Origin: JAXMAZ01 sp046350115
Lineage (GTDB): Bacteria > Planctomycetota > Planctomycetia > Gemmatales > Gemmataceae
Reading direction: 5' to 3'
Assembly (NCBI GenBank): GCA_046350115.1
Contig: JAXMAZ010000017.1
Location: 62,001-126,000 of the forward strand
Length of the DNA stretch: 64,000 bases
Shown here: in pieces, positions 53,237 to 61,552 of the stretch
Position numbering within the stretch: position 1 is the first letter of the stretch
How the letters are laid out: every line of letters starts with the position of its first letter
Notes under the pieces: generated by a model
Database searches by the model: none
The model's input: the letters and a program-made list of their open reading frames with translations, nothing else
What the model was told of the DNA's origin: nothing
Position numbers and translations under genes: made by a program

Positions 53237-56200
53237 TCACTTCTTCGCCGGCTCGAACAGCTTCTTCCACTGCTCCTTTTCCTTGTCCCGCTCGGTGTAC
53301 GGCACCCCCTTCGCCATCCACTCCGGGGCCGGGCCGCCCTTCAGGTGGTGGTCGAAGAACTGCTGCATCCGCACCGTGTAGTCCCGCTGGTTGGCCTTCT
53401 TGCGGAGGCCGTGCGGCTCCCCGTTGTAGTTCAGCAGGTACACCTCTTTGCCCAGCCGGCGGAGGGCCAGGTAGTACTCGATCCCCTGGTACCACGGCAC
53501 CGCGTCGTCCTGGTCGTTGTGCAGCATCAGCAGCGGGGTCGTCACCCGGTCGGCCATGAACACCGGCGAGTTCTCGATGTACCGCAGCGGGCTTTGCCAC
53601 AGGCTGCCGCCGATCCGGCTCTGGCCGTGCTCGTACTGCATCTGTCGGGGCATCCCCGACCCCCAGCGGATGCCGCTGTACGCGCTCACCATGTTCGACA
53701 CCGGCGCCCCGGCCGCCGCCGCCTTGAACCGGTTGGTCTGCGTCACCATGTAGGCGATCTGGTAGCCGCCCCAGGAGTGCCCCTGGATGCCGATCGCGTC
53801 CTCCTTCACGAACCCCTTGTCCACGACCGCTTGAATCGCCGGCAGGACGCACTTGAGCGCGTTCTGGCCGGGGGAGCCGGTGGTGTACGCGATGTCCGGC
53901 ATGAACACCAGGTAGCCGTTGCTGGCGTAGTACGTCGGGTTGATGCTCGTCCCCTGGCGGGGCAGGGTGAAGTTGTGAACCCCCTGCGACAGCCGCTCGT
54001 AGATGTACACGATCATCGGGTACTTCTTCGATGGGTCGAAGTCCTCCGGCTTGATGAGCATCCCGGACAGCGGTAGCCCGTCGGCGGTCCTGTATTGGAC
54101 CAGCTCGGCCGTCCCCCAGTTGAAGTCCCGCACCTTCGGGTTGATGTCCGTCACCCGCTTCACCTCCCGGAAGTCCCGGTCGGCGGTGTAGTAGTCCGGG
54201 TAGTCGGCGAACGTGGACACGGTGAACAGCAGGGTGTCCGCCCGTTTCGCCTTGGTCGGGGAGCCGTACCGGCGGGCGCCCATGACCAACATCGACGGCT
54301 TGCCGCCGGGCGTCAGCCGGAAGAAGCCGGTGTCCCGCGTCTCCAGGTTCTCGGCGGTCAGCAGCAGCGGCTTGGACAGGTCGAACCCCTTCTCCTCGCC
54401 CTCCTCCGGCTCGGCGAGCCGGATCGGCCGGAAGCGGGTCTTCAAGGTGCGGCCGGTTTTCGTCAAGTTCTCCGCTCCGCTGCCGTCGAGGTTCACTTTC
54501 CACAGGTCGTACCGGTCACTGAGCAGCACCACCTTGTCGTCGGTGGTCCAGGCGGCCGGGCCGTAGGGCGGCTTCACGGTCGGGGTGTCGGCCTCCTCGT
54601 TATGGAAGGCCACCCCGAGCTTGGCCGTCAGATTAACCGCTTTGCCGTCCGGCACCGCCTGGGCGTGCCAGTGCTTGCCGTCGAACCAAACGGCGTGTTT
54701 CCCCTTCGGGGTCATCGTCACCCCGGACGACTGCTCGCGGAGCAGCGGCTTGCCGTCGCCGGTGCGGACGTTGAGCAGGGCGTAGTCCCGCGGGATCGGC
54801 GACAGCCAGTTCTGGCTGCGGAACCGCTTGTCGCTACTGGCCACCGCCCAGTCCCCGTGGCCGGGGACCGTCACGTCCGTGTCCGCGTCCGCCAGTTGGC
54901 GGAACTGCTTGGTGTCCAGGAACAGCACCGCCCGGAAGCTGCGGTTGCGTTCGATCGGGGCGCGGACCTTTTGCATCGGCTGGACGTACTCGTCCTTCCA
55001 GTGCCACAGGTCGAGTTCCACCCTGTCGTCGACCGTCCGCCCGGCGGCCCGGCCGGCGGCCCCGGCGACGGCGGCCGGGGCGGGGGCCGGCTCGGCCTTC
55101 GGCTCCTCGGCCCGGTTCGGGCCGGTAGCGAGCAGGAGCTTCAGCCCGTCTGTGGTGAAGCTCAGCCCGCCGCGGTCCACGACGACGGTGCCCGGCTTCA
55201 GCCCCGGCGTCTCCGGGCCGTACACCTCGACCGCCGGGGCGACGGTCAGCCCGCGTCTGACGAACGCCACCGGGGACACCGCCGCCGCGGTTGGGGTGGA
55301 CGCGATCACCTTCGGCTCCCGCCGGTCCCAGACGTACACCCACAACTTGGGCGGGGTAGTGGCCTTCGGGGCCGGTTCCGATTTCTTGCCGTCCTTCGCC
55401 GCCTCGCCGGTCTTGGCCGGCGGGGCAGGCTGCTCGGTGACGAAGAACGCCAGCTTGGTCTGGTTCTCGTCCCAGGTCAGCCGGTGGTAGCGGCCGGCCC
55501 CGCTCTTGATTGCGGCCGCGTCCCCCTGGCCGAGCGGGGCGACGTAGACGCCGTTCTTCTCCGCCGCCTTGCCGCTGACTGCGTAGACCAGTTGTTTGTG
55601 GTCTTTCGTGACGCGGTGTTCGGTCACGTCGGTGAAGGTGTGTTCGGTGCCGTTGGCCAGGTTGCGGACGACCAGCTCGGCGCCGGACTGCGGCCGGGCC
55701 GCGACCGCCCCGCCCTTGCCGCCGCCGAACCCGAACGGCCCGACCCCGCCGCCTTGCCGGCCGCCCTTACGACCCGCCCCGCCTGGGCCGGTCGGCATCG
55801 GCGCCTGTTCCGGTTCGGTCGAGTCCGCCTTCGGCTTGTCTTCCGGCTTCGGCTCCTTGGTGTAGAGCAGGAACCCGGTCCCGGCGCCGACCACCTCGAA
55901 CGACCGCACCTTCTCCAGCCGGGCCGTCACTTTGCCCGAGGCCAACTCCACGACGGCAAGGACGCCCTTCGGCTGCTCGTCTGGCTTCTTCTTGTCCGCC
56001 TTGGCCTTCTCCTGCTCGGCCTTGGTCGGCAGCAATGGGAAGAACACGGTCCTGGAATCCGGGCTGAACGCCGGGCTGCCGCTCGGCCCGCCGGCGCCGG
56101 TGGTCGCGGGTTCCGGCTCCGCCTTCTTCGGCGGCGGTTGGTCGTCGCCCTCGTCCGGGGCCGGAGGGGTCGGCGAGGCGGCGGCCGCGGCACGGGTGCC

Positions 56201-56434
56201 CGTCGGGAACCTGTACTCGGACCCGCTGGCCAGGTTGCGAACGACGACCGTGCCGTCCGCCTCGCCGTCCATCGGGCGGACGACGTAAGCGATGAACTTG
56301 CCGTCCGGCGACAGCGTGACGCCGGTGGCGGTGTTCCAGATCTCGTAGTCGGCGTGGGTGATCCGCTTCTTCGGCGGGTCGGCCGGGGCTAGCCCGGCAG
56401 CGAAGAGCAGGACGAGAGCAGCGCGAGCGAACAC
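53237..56434 (-). CDS. Secreted S9-family prolyl oligopeptidase-like peptidase
   Basis: About 1065 residues. I choose GTG 56434 because GGAG lies seven bases upstream; the GTG two codons earlier overlaps it. A signal peptide (VFARAALVLLFAAGLAPA) is followed by a long beta-propeller region, beginning GVTLSPDGKFIAYVVRPMDG, with lysine/proline- and glycine-rich insertions. The carboxy-terminal hydrolase domain has Ser887 in GIQGHSWGGYQ, Asp in NDQDDAVPW and His in GEPHGLR, a complete S9 triad. It should cleave oligopeptides outside the cytoplasm, like the S9B half of the fusion at 1101-4769, but without the Glu-Glu motif. Convergent with the PKS operon. Confidence 0.9.
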   Translation of the reverse strand: MFARAALVLLFAAGLAPADPPKKRITHADYEIWNTATGVTLSPDGKFIAYVVRPMDGEADGTVVVRNLASGSEYRFPTGTRAAAAASPTPPAPDEGDDQPPPKKAEPEPATTGAGGPSGSPAFSPDSRTVFFPLLPTKAEQEKAKADKKKPDEQPKGVLAVVELASGKVTARLEKVRSFEVVGAGTGFLLYTKEPKPEDKPKADSTEPEQAPMPTGPGGAGRKGGRQGGGVGPFGFGGGKGGAVAARPQSGAELVVRNLANGTEHTFTDVTEHRVTKDHKQLVYAVSGKAAEKNGVYVAPLGQGDAAAIKSGAGRYHRLTWDENQTKLAFFVTEQPAPPAKTGEAAKDGKKSEPAPKATTPPKLWVYVWDRREPKVIASTPTAAAVSPVAFVRRGLTVAPAVEVYGPETPGLKPGTVVVDRGGLSFTTDGLKLLLATGPNRAEEPKAEPAPAPAAVAGAAGRAAGRTVDDRVELDLWHWKDEYVQPMQKVRAPIERNRSFRAVLFLDTKQFRQLADADTDVTVPGHGDWAVASSDKRFRSQNWLSPIPRDYALLNVRTGDGKPLLREQSSGVTMTPKGKHAVWFDGKHWHAQAVPDGKAVNLTAKLGVAFHNEEADTPTVKPPYGPAAWTTDDKVVLLSDRYDLWKVNLDGSGAENLTKTGRTLKTRFRPIRLAEPEEGEEKGFDLSKPLLLTAENLETRDTGFFRLTPGGKPSMLVMGARRYGSPTKAKRADTLLFTVSTFADYPDYYTADRDFREVKRVTDINPKVRDFNWGTAELVQYRTADGLPLSGMLIKPEDFDPSKKYPMIVYIYERLSQGVHNFTLPRQGTSINPTYYASNGYLVFMPDIAYTTGSPGQNALKCVLPAIQAVVDKGFVKEDAIGIQGHSWGGYQIAYMVTQTNRFKAAAAGAPVSNMVSAYSGIRWGSGMPRQMQYEHGQSRIGGSLWQSPLRYIENSPVFMADRVTTPLLMLHNDQDDAVPWYQGIEYYLALRRLGKEVYLLNYNGEPHGLRKKANQRDYTVRMQQFFDHHLKGGPAPEWMAKGVPYTERDKEKEQWKKLFEPAKK

Positions 56435-56598
56435 AGACACTCTCCGGCGAAGGGGGGGGTGAGGAGGGTGAGGAAGATTATCGCCGGCAGGCTGGGCAAG
56501 AGCTAGCGGTCGGGCGGATGAGAACGGGATGAGCCGGCCGGCATAACCGGACATGTTGGCCGGTCGTATACCATGCAGTGTGGTGATCGCTGACCGGT

Positions 56599-56751
56599 GC
56601 GGCCGAAACCTAACCCCCCGGCCCCCTTCCCTAAGAGGGAAGGGGGAGCAAGCGGTGGAGCGTCCGGGCTGTGATCCCCAGCGATTGCCGGGACGGCGTC
56701 TGCTTGCTCCCCCTTCCTCTTAGGGAAGGGGCCGGGGTTAGGCTCGGCCGC
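56599..56751. repeat. CT-rich inverted-repeat element, second location
   Basis: A forward unit CCTAACCCCCCGGCCCCC at 56609 faces its inverted copy ending GGGGTTAGG at 56742; the arms extend to GCGGCCGA/TCGGCCGC. Each unit carries an internal CCTTCCCT/AGGGAAGG hairpin. Same family as 4828-5154. It lies between divergent genes, immediately before the MoxR ribosome site. Confidence 0.88.
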
Positions 56752-56762
56752 ACAGGAGCCGC

Positions 56763-57743
56763 ATGACTTCGGAAGCCGAACCGCCGTCCGCCCCCGGTCG
56801 CGCCCGCCTGGACCCGTTCTACCGCACCGTCGAGGGGGTGCTGATCGGCCAGCGGGGGCTGCTCGACCGACTGCTCATCGGCCTGCTGACCGACGGCCAC
56901 ATCCTGCTCGAAGGGGTGCCTGGGCTGGCCAAGACCCTGGCGGTGCGGACCGTCGCCCGGGCGCTGGCCCTGGCCTTCCGCCGCATCCAGTTCACCCCGG
57001 ACCTGTTGCCGGCGGACGTGGTCGGCACCCAGGTGTACAACCCGCGGACCGGGGAGTTCACGGTCAAACCGGGGCCGGTGTTCGCCAACGTGGTGCTGGC
57101 CGACGAGATCAACCGCGCCCCGGCCAAGGTGCAGTCGGCGCTCCTGGAGGCGATGCAGGAGCACCAGGTCACGATCGGCGAAACGACCTTCCCGCTGCCG
57201 CGGCCGTTCTTCGTGCTGGCCACCCAGAACCCGATTGAACAAGAGGGGACGTACCCGCTCCCCGAGGCCCAGGTGGACCGGTTCATGCTCAAGGTGGTGA
57301 TCGACTACCCAGGGAAGGCGGACGAGCTGGCCATCCTCGACCGGATGGGCGGCGTCAATTCCGCCACCGACGTGCAGCCGGTGCTCGACCTGGACGACCT
57401 GGCCGCCCTGCGAACGGCGGTGGACGAGACGTATTGTGACGGCAAGGTGAAGCAGTACCTACTGGACATCGTCCGGGCCACCCGGCACCCGGCTGACTAC
57501 GGCCTCGACCTGAGCGGACTGATCCAGTACGGGGCCAGCCCGCGGGCCACCCTCGCCCTGTACCGGGCGTCGAAGGCCCACGCCTTCCTGGCCGGCCGCG
57601 GGTACGTGGTGCCGGACGACGTGAAGACGATCGCCCCGGACGTGCTCCGACACCGGGTGATGATCTCCTACGAGGCCGAGGCCGAGGAGCTGACCCCGGA
57701 CCAACTGGTCCGCCGGGTGCTCGACCACCTGCCGGTGCCGTAG
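56763..57743 (+). CDS. MoxR-family AAA+ ATPase
   Basis: A 326-residue AAA+ protein with Walker A GVPGLAKT (51-58), Walker B VVLADEIN (110-117), sensor 1 ATQNP and the MoxR signatures RAPAKVQSALLEAMQEHQ, PFFVLATQNPIEQEGTYPLP and AQVDRFMLKV. The carboxy lid includes GASPRATLALYRASKAHAFL. MoxR ATPases act as chaperones for metal-centre or von Willebrand-domain partner complexes. No VWA or DUF58 partner is adjacent here; the nearest gene is lgt, 150 bases downstream beyond a palindrome. The GGAG ribosome site lies just after a repeat element, so transcription may start inside or upstream of it. Confidence 0.92.
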   Translation: MTSEAEPPSAPGRARLDPFYRTVEGVLIGQRGLLDRLLIGLLTDGHILLEGVPGLAKTLAVRTVARALALAFRRIQFTPDLLPADVVGTQVYNPRTGEFTVKPGPVFANVVLADEINRAPAKVQSALLEAMQEHQVTIGETTFPLPRPFFVLATQNPIEQEGTYPLPEAQVDRFMLKVVIDYPGKADELAILDRMGGVNSATDVQPVLDLDDLAALRTAVDETYCDGKVKQYLLDIVRATRHPADYGLDLSGLIQYGASPRATLALYRASKAHAFLAGRGYVVPDDVKTIAPDVLRHRVMISYEAEAEELTPDQLVRRVLDHLPVP

Positions 57744-57765
57744 ACGCGGGGCCGGTCGGGTGGGT

Positions 57766-57882
57766 AACGTTTCTCGGTCCCACGCTCTGCGTGGGAACGG
57801 TCTTCTGCACGCTCCGCGTGCAGTTCGCTGACCCGACGCGGAGCGTCGGTAGAAACGTTCCCACGCAGAGCGTGGGAACGAG
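57766..57882. repeat. Cluster of hairpins of the GTTCCCACGCTCTGCGTGGGAAC type
   Basis: Four small palindromes in 117 bases: near-identical outer ones at 57777-57798 and 57858-57880, plus CTGCACGC/GCGTGCAG and GACGCGGAGCGTC inside, with outermost ACGTTTCT/AGAAACGT. The hairpin resembles a REP-like sequence found in many bacterial genomes. Confidence 0.8.
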
Positions 57883-57893
57883 GATGAGGTGAG

Positions 57894-59303
57894 ATGCAAC
57901 AAGTCCTGTTCCACATCCCGTTCACCGCCGGGCTGGTCCCGCCGGACGGCGTCCCGGTCCCCGGGTTCGGGGTGATGCTGTTCCTGACGTTCGTCGTCAC
58001 GGCCATGCTGTGGGGGCCAGCCCGCGGGCGGAAGGTCGGCATGCCGGGGGACAAGGTCCAGGACCTGGCCATCGTCTTCTTCCTGGCCGGGATCGCCGGC
58101 GCCCGCCTGGTGTACATGATCCAGTACCGCCAGCAGTTCGTCGGCATGTCCCCGGCCGAGCTGGTGATCGCGTTCTTCCGCATCGACCGCGGCGGGATCG
58201 TCTTCTACGGGTCGATCTTCGGCGGGTTCCTCGGGTATCTGGTGTTCCGCCGGCTGGTCATCAAGCGGCTCGGCGTCAACGAGTGGAAACTGGCGGACGT
58301 CGTCGCCCCGCTGATCGCCGTCGGGCTGGCGATCGGCCGGATCGGCTGTTACCTGAACGGCTGCTGCTGGGGGCAGCCGGTGTGCGTCGAGTGCCAGCCG
58401 GTGCCGCTGGCCCCGAGCCTCGGGGCGTTCCCGCTGCTGCCGGCCCACGCCAAGGACCAGGTGGTCCGCCCGGCCACCGACCTCGACCGGTTGCCGGAGA
58501 TTCGCGGGCTGCAAACGTCCGCCGGGTTCACCCTCGGGCCGCGGGAGCCGTCGGTCGGCACCGGCGACCCGCGGAGTGTGGTGGCGGCCGTGGAGCCGGC
58601 AACGGAGGCGTCTGCCGCCGGACTGAAGCCGGGGGACCGGGTCATCAAGGTGAACGGGCGGACGAACCAGGTCGTGGTCGAGCTGAGCGGGACGGACGGG
58701 GCGGTGGACGAGGCGGTCAAGAAGCTGATGGCGGCCGGCGGGCTGGACCCAGGGCTGCCGGGTGGCGGCAACTCCCCGGTCGCCCGGGTCGGGTTCGACG
58801 ACCCGGGCAAGTACCGGGAGGCGGTGGCCAAGCTGACCGACCTGCGGGCGGCCGGGCTGGCCGTGTATGCCCAGGACACCCTTTGGGAACTGGCCCGCGA
58901 CTGGCCCCGCGGGCGGAACCGGCTCGACCTGACGGTGGACCGGAGCGGAAGGCAAGTAGACCTGAGCTTCACCCCGCGGACCGTGCCGTTCTTCCCGACC
59001 CAGCTCTACGAGACGGTCAGCATGGTCCTGTTGATCGGGGTGTTGCTGGCGTTCCAGCCGTACCGCCGGCATGACGGACAGGTGATGGTGGTGTTCATGC
59101 TCGGGTACGCGGTCCATCGGTTCCTGAACGAGGCCATCCGCATCGAGCCGACCTACGCCTTGAATCTGACCCTGTCGCAGTGGATCAGCGTCGGCATCTT
59201 CGCCGCCGGGCTGGCCCTGGAAGCGTACCTGCGGCTCACCCGCCCGCCGCTGCCGCCCGGACCGCAGCCGCTGAGCTACGGGGCGAAACCGGTGCCGGCG
59301 TAG
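57894..59303 (+). CDS. lgt: Prolipoprotein diacylglyceryl transferase with PDZ-like insertion
   Basis: A 469-residue integral membrane enzyme that attaches diacylglycerol to the lipobox cysteine of prolipoproteins. Lgt features are RGGIVFYGSIFGGFLGY (about 99-115), GRIGCYLNGCCWG (148-160), FPTQLYETVSM (367-377) and RFLNEAIRIEP (409-419). Usual Lgt is about 260-300 residues. The extra 200 (about 162-364) sit in one periplasmic loop and contain a PDZ-like segment, VVAAVEPATEASAAGLKPGD, then RVIKVNGR and a second alpha/beta part. No parallel Lgt is known to me with this insert. The TAG stop is the second to fourth base of a GTAGGG palindrome. Confidence 0.9.
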   Translation: MQQVLFHIPFTAGLVPPDGVPVPGFGVMLFLTFVVTAMLWGPARGRKVGMPGDKVQDLAIVFFLAGIAGARLVYMIQYRQQFVGMSPAELVIAFFRIDRGGIVFYGSIFGGFLGYLVFRRLVIKRLGVNEWKLADVVAPLIAVGLAIGRIGCYLNGCCWGQPVCVECQPVPLAPSLGAFPLLPAHAKDQVVRPATDLDRLPEIRGLQTSAGFTLGPREPSVGTGDPRSVVAAVEPATEASAAGLKPGDRVIKVNGRTNQVVVELSGTDGAVDEAVKKLMAAGGLDPGLPGGGNSPVARVGFDDPGKYREAVAKLTDLRAAGLAVYAQDTLWELARDWPRGRNRLDLTVDRSGRQVDLSFTPRTVPFFPTQLYETVSMVLLIGVLLAFQPYRRHDGQVMVVFMLGYAVHRFLNEAIRIEPTYALNLTLSQWISVGIFAAGLALEAYLRLTRPPLPPGPQPLSYGAKPVPA

Positions 59304-59403
59304 GGCGGGTCAAGCCGGCTTTGCGGCGCCGACCCGCCGAAGTGGCAACGAGTCATTGCGGGACCGGCGGGTCGGCGCGCAAAGCCGGCTTGACCCGCCC
59401 TAC
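59300..59403. repeat. GTAGGG...CCCTAC inverted repeat supplying the lgt stop codon
   Basis: Single-layer element; arms GTAGGGCGGGTCAAGCCGGC and its complement, with a short loop around GGCAACGAGTCATTGC. Same family as 7345-7555 and 53007-53226. The lgt TAG lies in its first four bases. Confidence 0.9.
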
Positions 59404-59435
59404 AGTTCCCCTCCAGCCGCACCCCCTCCGCGACC

Positions 59436-59441
59436 GATACT
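59436..59441 (+). promoter_or_regulatory. Candidate -10 box (GATACT) for the FKBP gene
   Basis: GATACT ends 39 bases before ATG 59481 and directly follows a palindrome; similar to the TA(C/T)ACT boxes elsewhere in the window. Confidence 0.3.
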
Positions 59442-59480
59442 ACCGGCGAGACCGGCACTGGCGGCCTGGAGGCTGGGTTC

Positions 59481-60284
59481 ATGGACGTGTCCCGATTCCG
59501 CCCGCGGTTCGAGGAGCTGGAGGCCCGGGAGACGCCGGCCGCCCAACAGCTCACCCCGCAGATCGTCTTCGCCAACGCGGACACCGTCCGGGCCGCCCAG
59601 CCGATCCTCGATTATCTGGAGCGGAACCTCGAACAGTCCAAGGCCGGGGGCGCCGGCCCGACCCTGTTCAACCTGGCGGACACGAACCGGCAGGCGGCCG
59701 ACAACCTGATCCAGTTCATGGCCGAGATGCAGCGGGTGATCGCGTCCACCCCGACCCCGACCCAGGAGCAGACCGAGTACGCCGGCCGGGCCGGGTATCT
59801 GGCCTACCGCGGGTATCAGATCGCGGCCGAGGCGGAGGTGCTGGCCACCCAGCTCGGGGCCACCCGCCCGCCGCCCGCGATCCCGACCGACGGGTCGCTG
59901 CTGGCCAAGAACATGCCGGACGTCAGCGGGGCGGACTTCAAGGACATCGGCAACGGGGTGCGGATCCAGGACGTGCGGGTCGGCAGCGGGACGGCGGTGA
60001 CGGCCACCGGGTCGGCCGTGGTCCAGTACCGCGGCTGGCTGGCCAGCAACGGGACCGAGTTCGACAGCAGCGTCGGCAAGGCGCCGCTGACCGCCAGCCT
60101 GCCGAACGGGGTGATCCCCGGGTTCGCGGCCGGGCTGGTCGGGATGCAGCCGGGCGGCATCCGGACCATCTTCATCCCCGCCGCCCAGGGGTACGGGGCG
60201 GCCGGCTCGCCGCCGAGCATCCCGCCGAACTCCGACCTGGTGTTCCAGGTGCAGTTGATCTCGTTCACCGCCACCGGCACGTGA
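59481..60284 (+). CDS. FKBP-type peptidyl-prolyl isomerase with LEARETPA N-terminal motif
   Basis: A 267-residue protein; TGGAGG precedes ATG 59481. The first 20 residues, MDVSRFRPRFEELEARETPA, carry the same RFExLExRxTPA pattern as the giant protein (RFEHLEDRVTPA), a planctomycete motif on exported proteins. A helical segment follows (about 30-150), then an FKBP domain (165-265): VVQYRGWLASNGTEFDSS, GVIPGFAAGLVGMQPGGIRT and FIPAAQGYGAAG, with the usual binding-pocket aromatics. It likely catalyses proline isomerisation of exported proteins, perhaps repeat proteins sharing its targeting route. Confidence 0.88.
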   Translation: MDVSRFRPRFEELEARETPAAQQLTPQIVFANADTVRAAQPILDYLERNLEQSKAGGAGPTLFNLADTNRQAADNLIQFMAEMQRVIASTPTPTQEQTEYAGRAGYLAYRGYQIAAEAEVLATQLGATRPPPAIPTDGSLLAKNMPDVSGADFKDIGNGVRIQDVRVGSGTAVTATGSAVVQYRGWLASNGTEFDSSVGKAPLTASLPNGVIPGFAAGLVGMQPGGIRTIFIPAAQGYGAAGSPPSIPPNSDLVFQVQLISFTATGT

Positions 60285-60321
60285 GCGGGTGCGGCCGGGG
60301 CGGTGGGAGTGGCGCCCCGGC

Positions 60322-61404
60322 CTACTTCTGCATGATCGGCAGGTAGTTGTTCGGCAACTGGAGGATGATGCACGCCATGGCCGTCCCGTAGGCCGGGCCG
60401 TGCCAGTCGTTCCACACCCCGTTCGGGGTCTGGCGGATCAGCCCGAGCAGCTCGTCCCGGATGGCCGGGAACCACTCGGCCCAGTAGTTCCCGCCGGCCG
60501 TCCACATGGCCAGGGCGGCGTAGTAGTGGCCGTAGTAGTAGTGGTCCGCCCGGCTCTCCCCGGGGATGGCCCGCAGCCGCCGGCCGGGCAGGAACTGGAA
60601 CAGGTACTGCATCCCCCGCTCCACCTCCCGCCCCTCGTACACCCCGGCGCAGAACAGCCCGACCACCGCCGCCGCCGACCGGGCGAACGCCGACCCGGTG
60701 ACCGCCTGCCCCTTGATGTAGCAGAACCCGCCGTCGTGCAGTTGGCACGCCTTGATGTAGTCGACGCACTTGTCGACCGCCGACTTGGGGACGAACACGC
60801 CGGCGTTGCGGGCGGCCCGCAGGGCCATCAGTTGGGCGACGCTGACCGACACGTCGTGCTGCCCCGGGTACGGGTCGTACCGCCACCCGCCCTCCCGGTG
60901 CTGGGCGCCAAGAGTGAGGGCGACCGCCCGCTCCAGGGCGTCCCGCACCTTCTTCTGGTCGGCCGGGGTCTGGAGCATCCCGTACACCTCGGACAGGAAC
61001 AGCGCCCCGAACCCGTGCTGGTACATGGCCCCGTGGTTCGGGCCGACGCCCGTGTTCTGGAGGTAGCCGGGCACCTGGCCGTTCCCCCGGCCGGTGACAT
61101 AGTCGGCCGCCCGCTTCACCTGGAGGCCGTACTTGCCGCGGCCCGGCTGGTGGCCGCCGGCCATCAGGGCCAGCCCGGCCAGGCCGGACACGGCCACGTT
61201 GCCCATCCCGGTGCGGAAGTCTGGATACGACCCGTCGGCCGCCTGGCTGGAGGCCAGGTACGCCAGCCCCCGGTCGACGGCGGCCTGGGCCTCGGACGGC
61301 TGCCGGTCGCGGTCGGCCGGGTCGTCGGCCTGGCCGGCGACGGCCAGCGCCCCGCCCGTCCCGGCGACGGCGGCGGCTCGGAGGAACTGACGGCGGGTGG
61401 TCAC
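60322..61404 (-). CDS. Tat-exported prenyltransferase/squalene-cyclase-fold protein
   Basis: A 360-residue protein with a twin-arginine signal (TTRRQFLRAAAVAGTGGALA). The mature part is made of alpha-alpha toroid repeats with QW-like segments: DRGLAYLASSQAADGSYPD, ALERAVALTLGAQHREGGWR, YIKACQLHDGGFCYIKG and LLGLIRQTPNGVWNDWHG. The fold is that of terpene cyclases and prenyltransferase beta subunits, but I do not see the DxDD cyclase motif, so it may be a non-catalytic or differently acting relative. Tat export fits a folded or cofactor-bound protein. It lies downstream of the Q/G-rich gene on the same strand, with a palindrome between them. Confidence 0.75.
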   Translation of the reverse strand: MTTRRQFLRAAAVAGTGGALAVAGQADDPADRDRQPSEAQAAVDRGLAYLASSQAADGSYPDFRTGMGNVAVSGLAGLALMAGGHQPGRGKYGLQVKRAADYVTGRGNGQVPGYLQNTGVGPNHGAMYQHGFGALFLSEVYGMLQTPADQKKVRDALERAVALTLGAQHREGGWRYDPYPGQHDVSVSVAQLMALRAARNAGVFVPKSAVDKCVDYIKACQLHDGGFCYIKGQAVTGSAFARSAAAVVGLFCAGVYEGREVERGMQYLFQFLPGRRLRAIPGESRADHYYYGHYYAALAMWTAGGNYWAEWFPAIRDELLGLIRQTPNGVWNDWHGPAYGTAMACIILQLPNNYLPIMQK

Positions 61405-61431
61405 TTCATATTCTCCCGCTCGGAGTCTCTT

Positions 61432-61543
61432 GTAGGGTGCGTTGAGGCTTTGCGAAACGCACCGGTGGGACTACGACTCTTGGGTGGCTGTCACTGCGTG
61501 GCCGGTGCGTTGCGCTCCCAAAGCGTCACTCCACGCACCCTAC
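61432..61543. repeat. GTAGGGTGCG-family inverted repeat, third copy
   Basis: Arms start GTAGGGTGCGTTGAGGCTTT and end CCACGCACCCTAC; the arms are less exact than at 41734-41835. It lies between two minus-strand genes, 9 bases past the stop of the upstream one. Confidence 0.85.
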
Positions 61544-61552
61544 GCTGTACCG

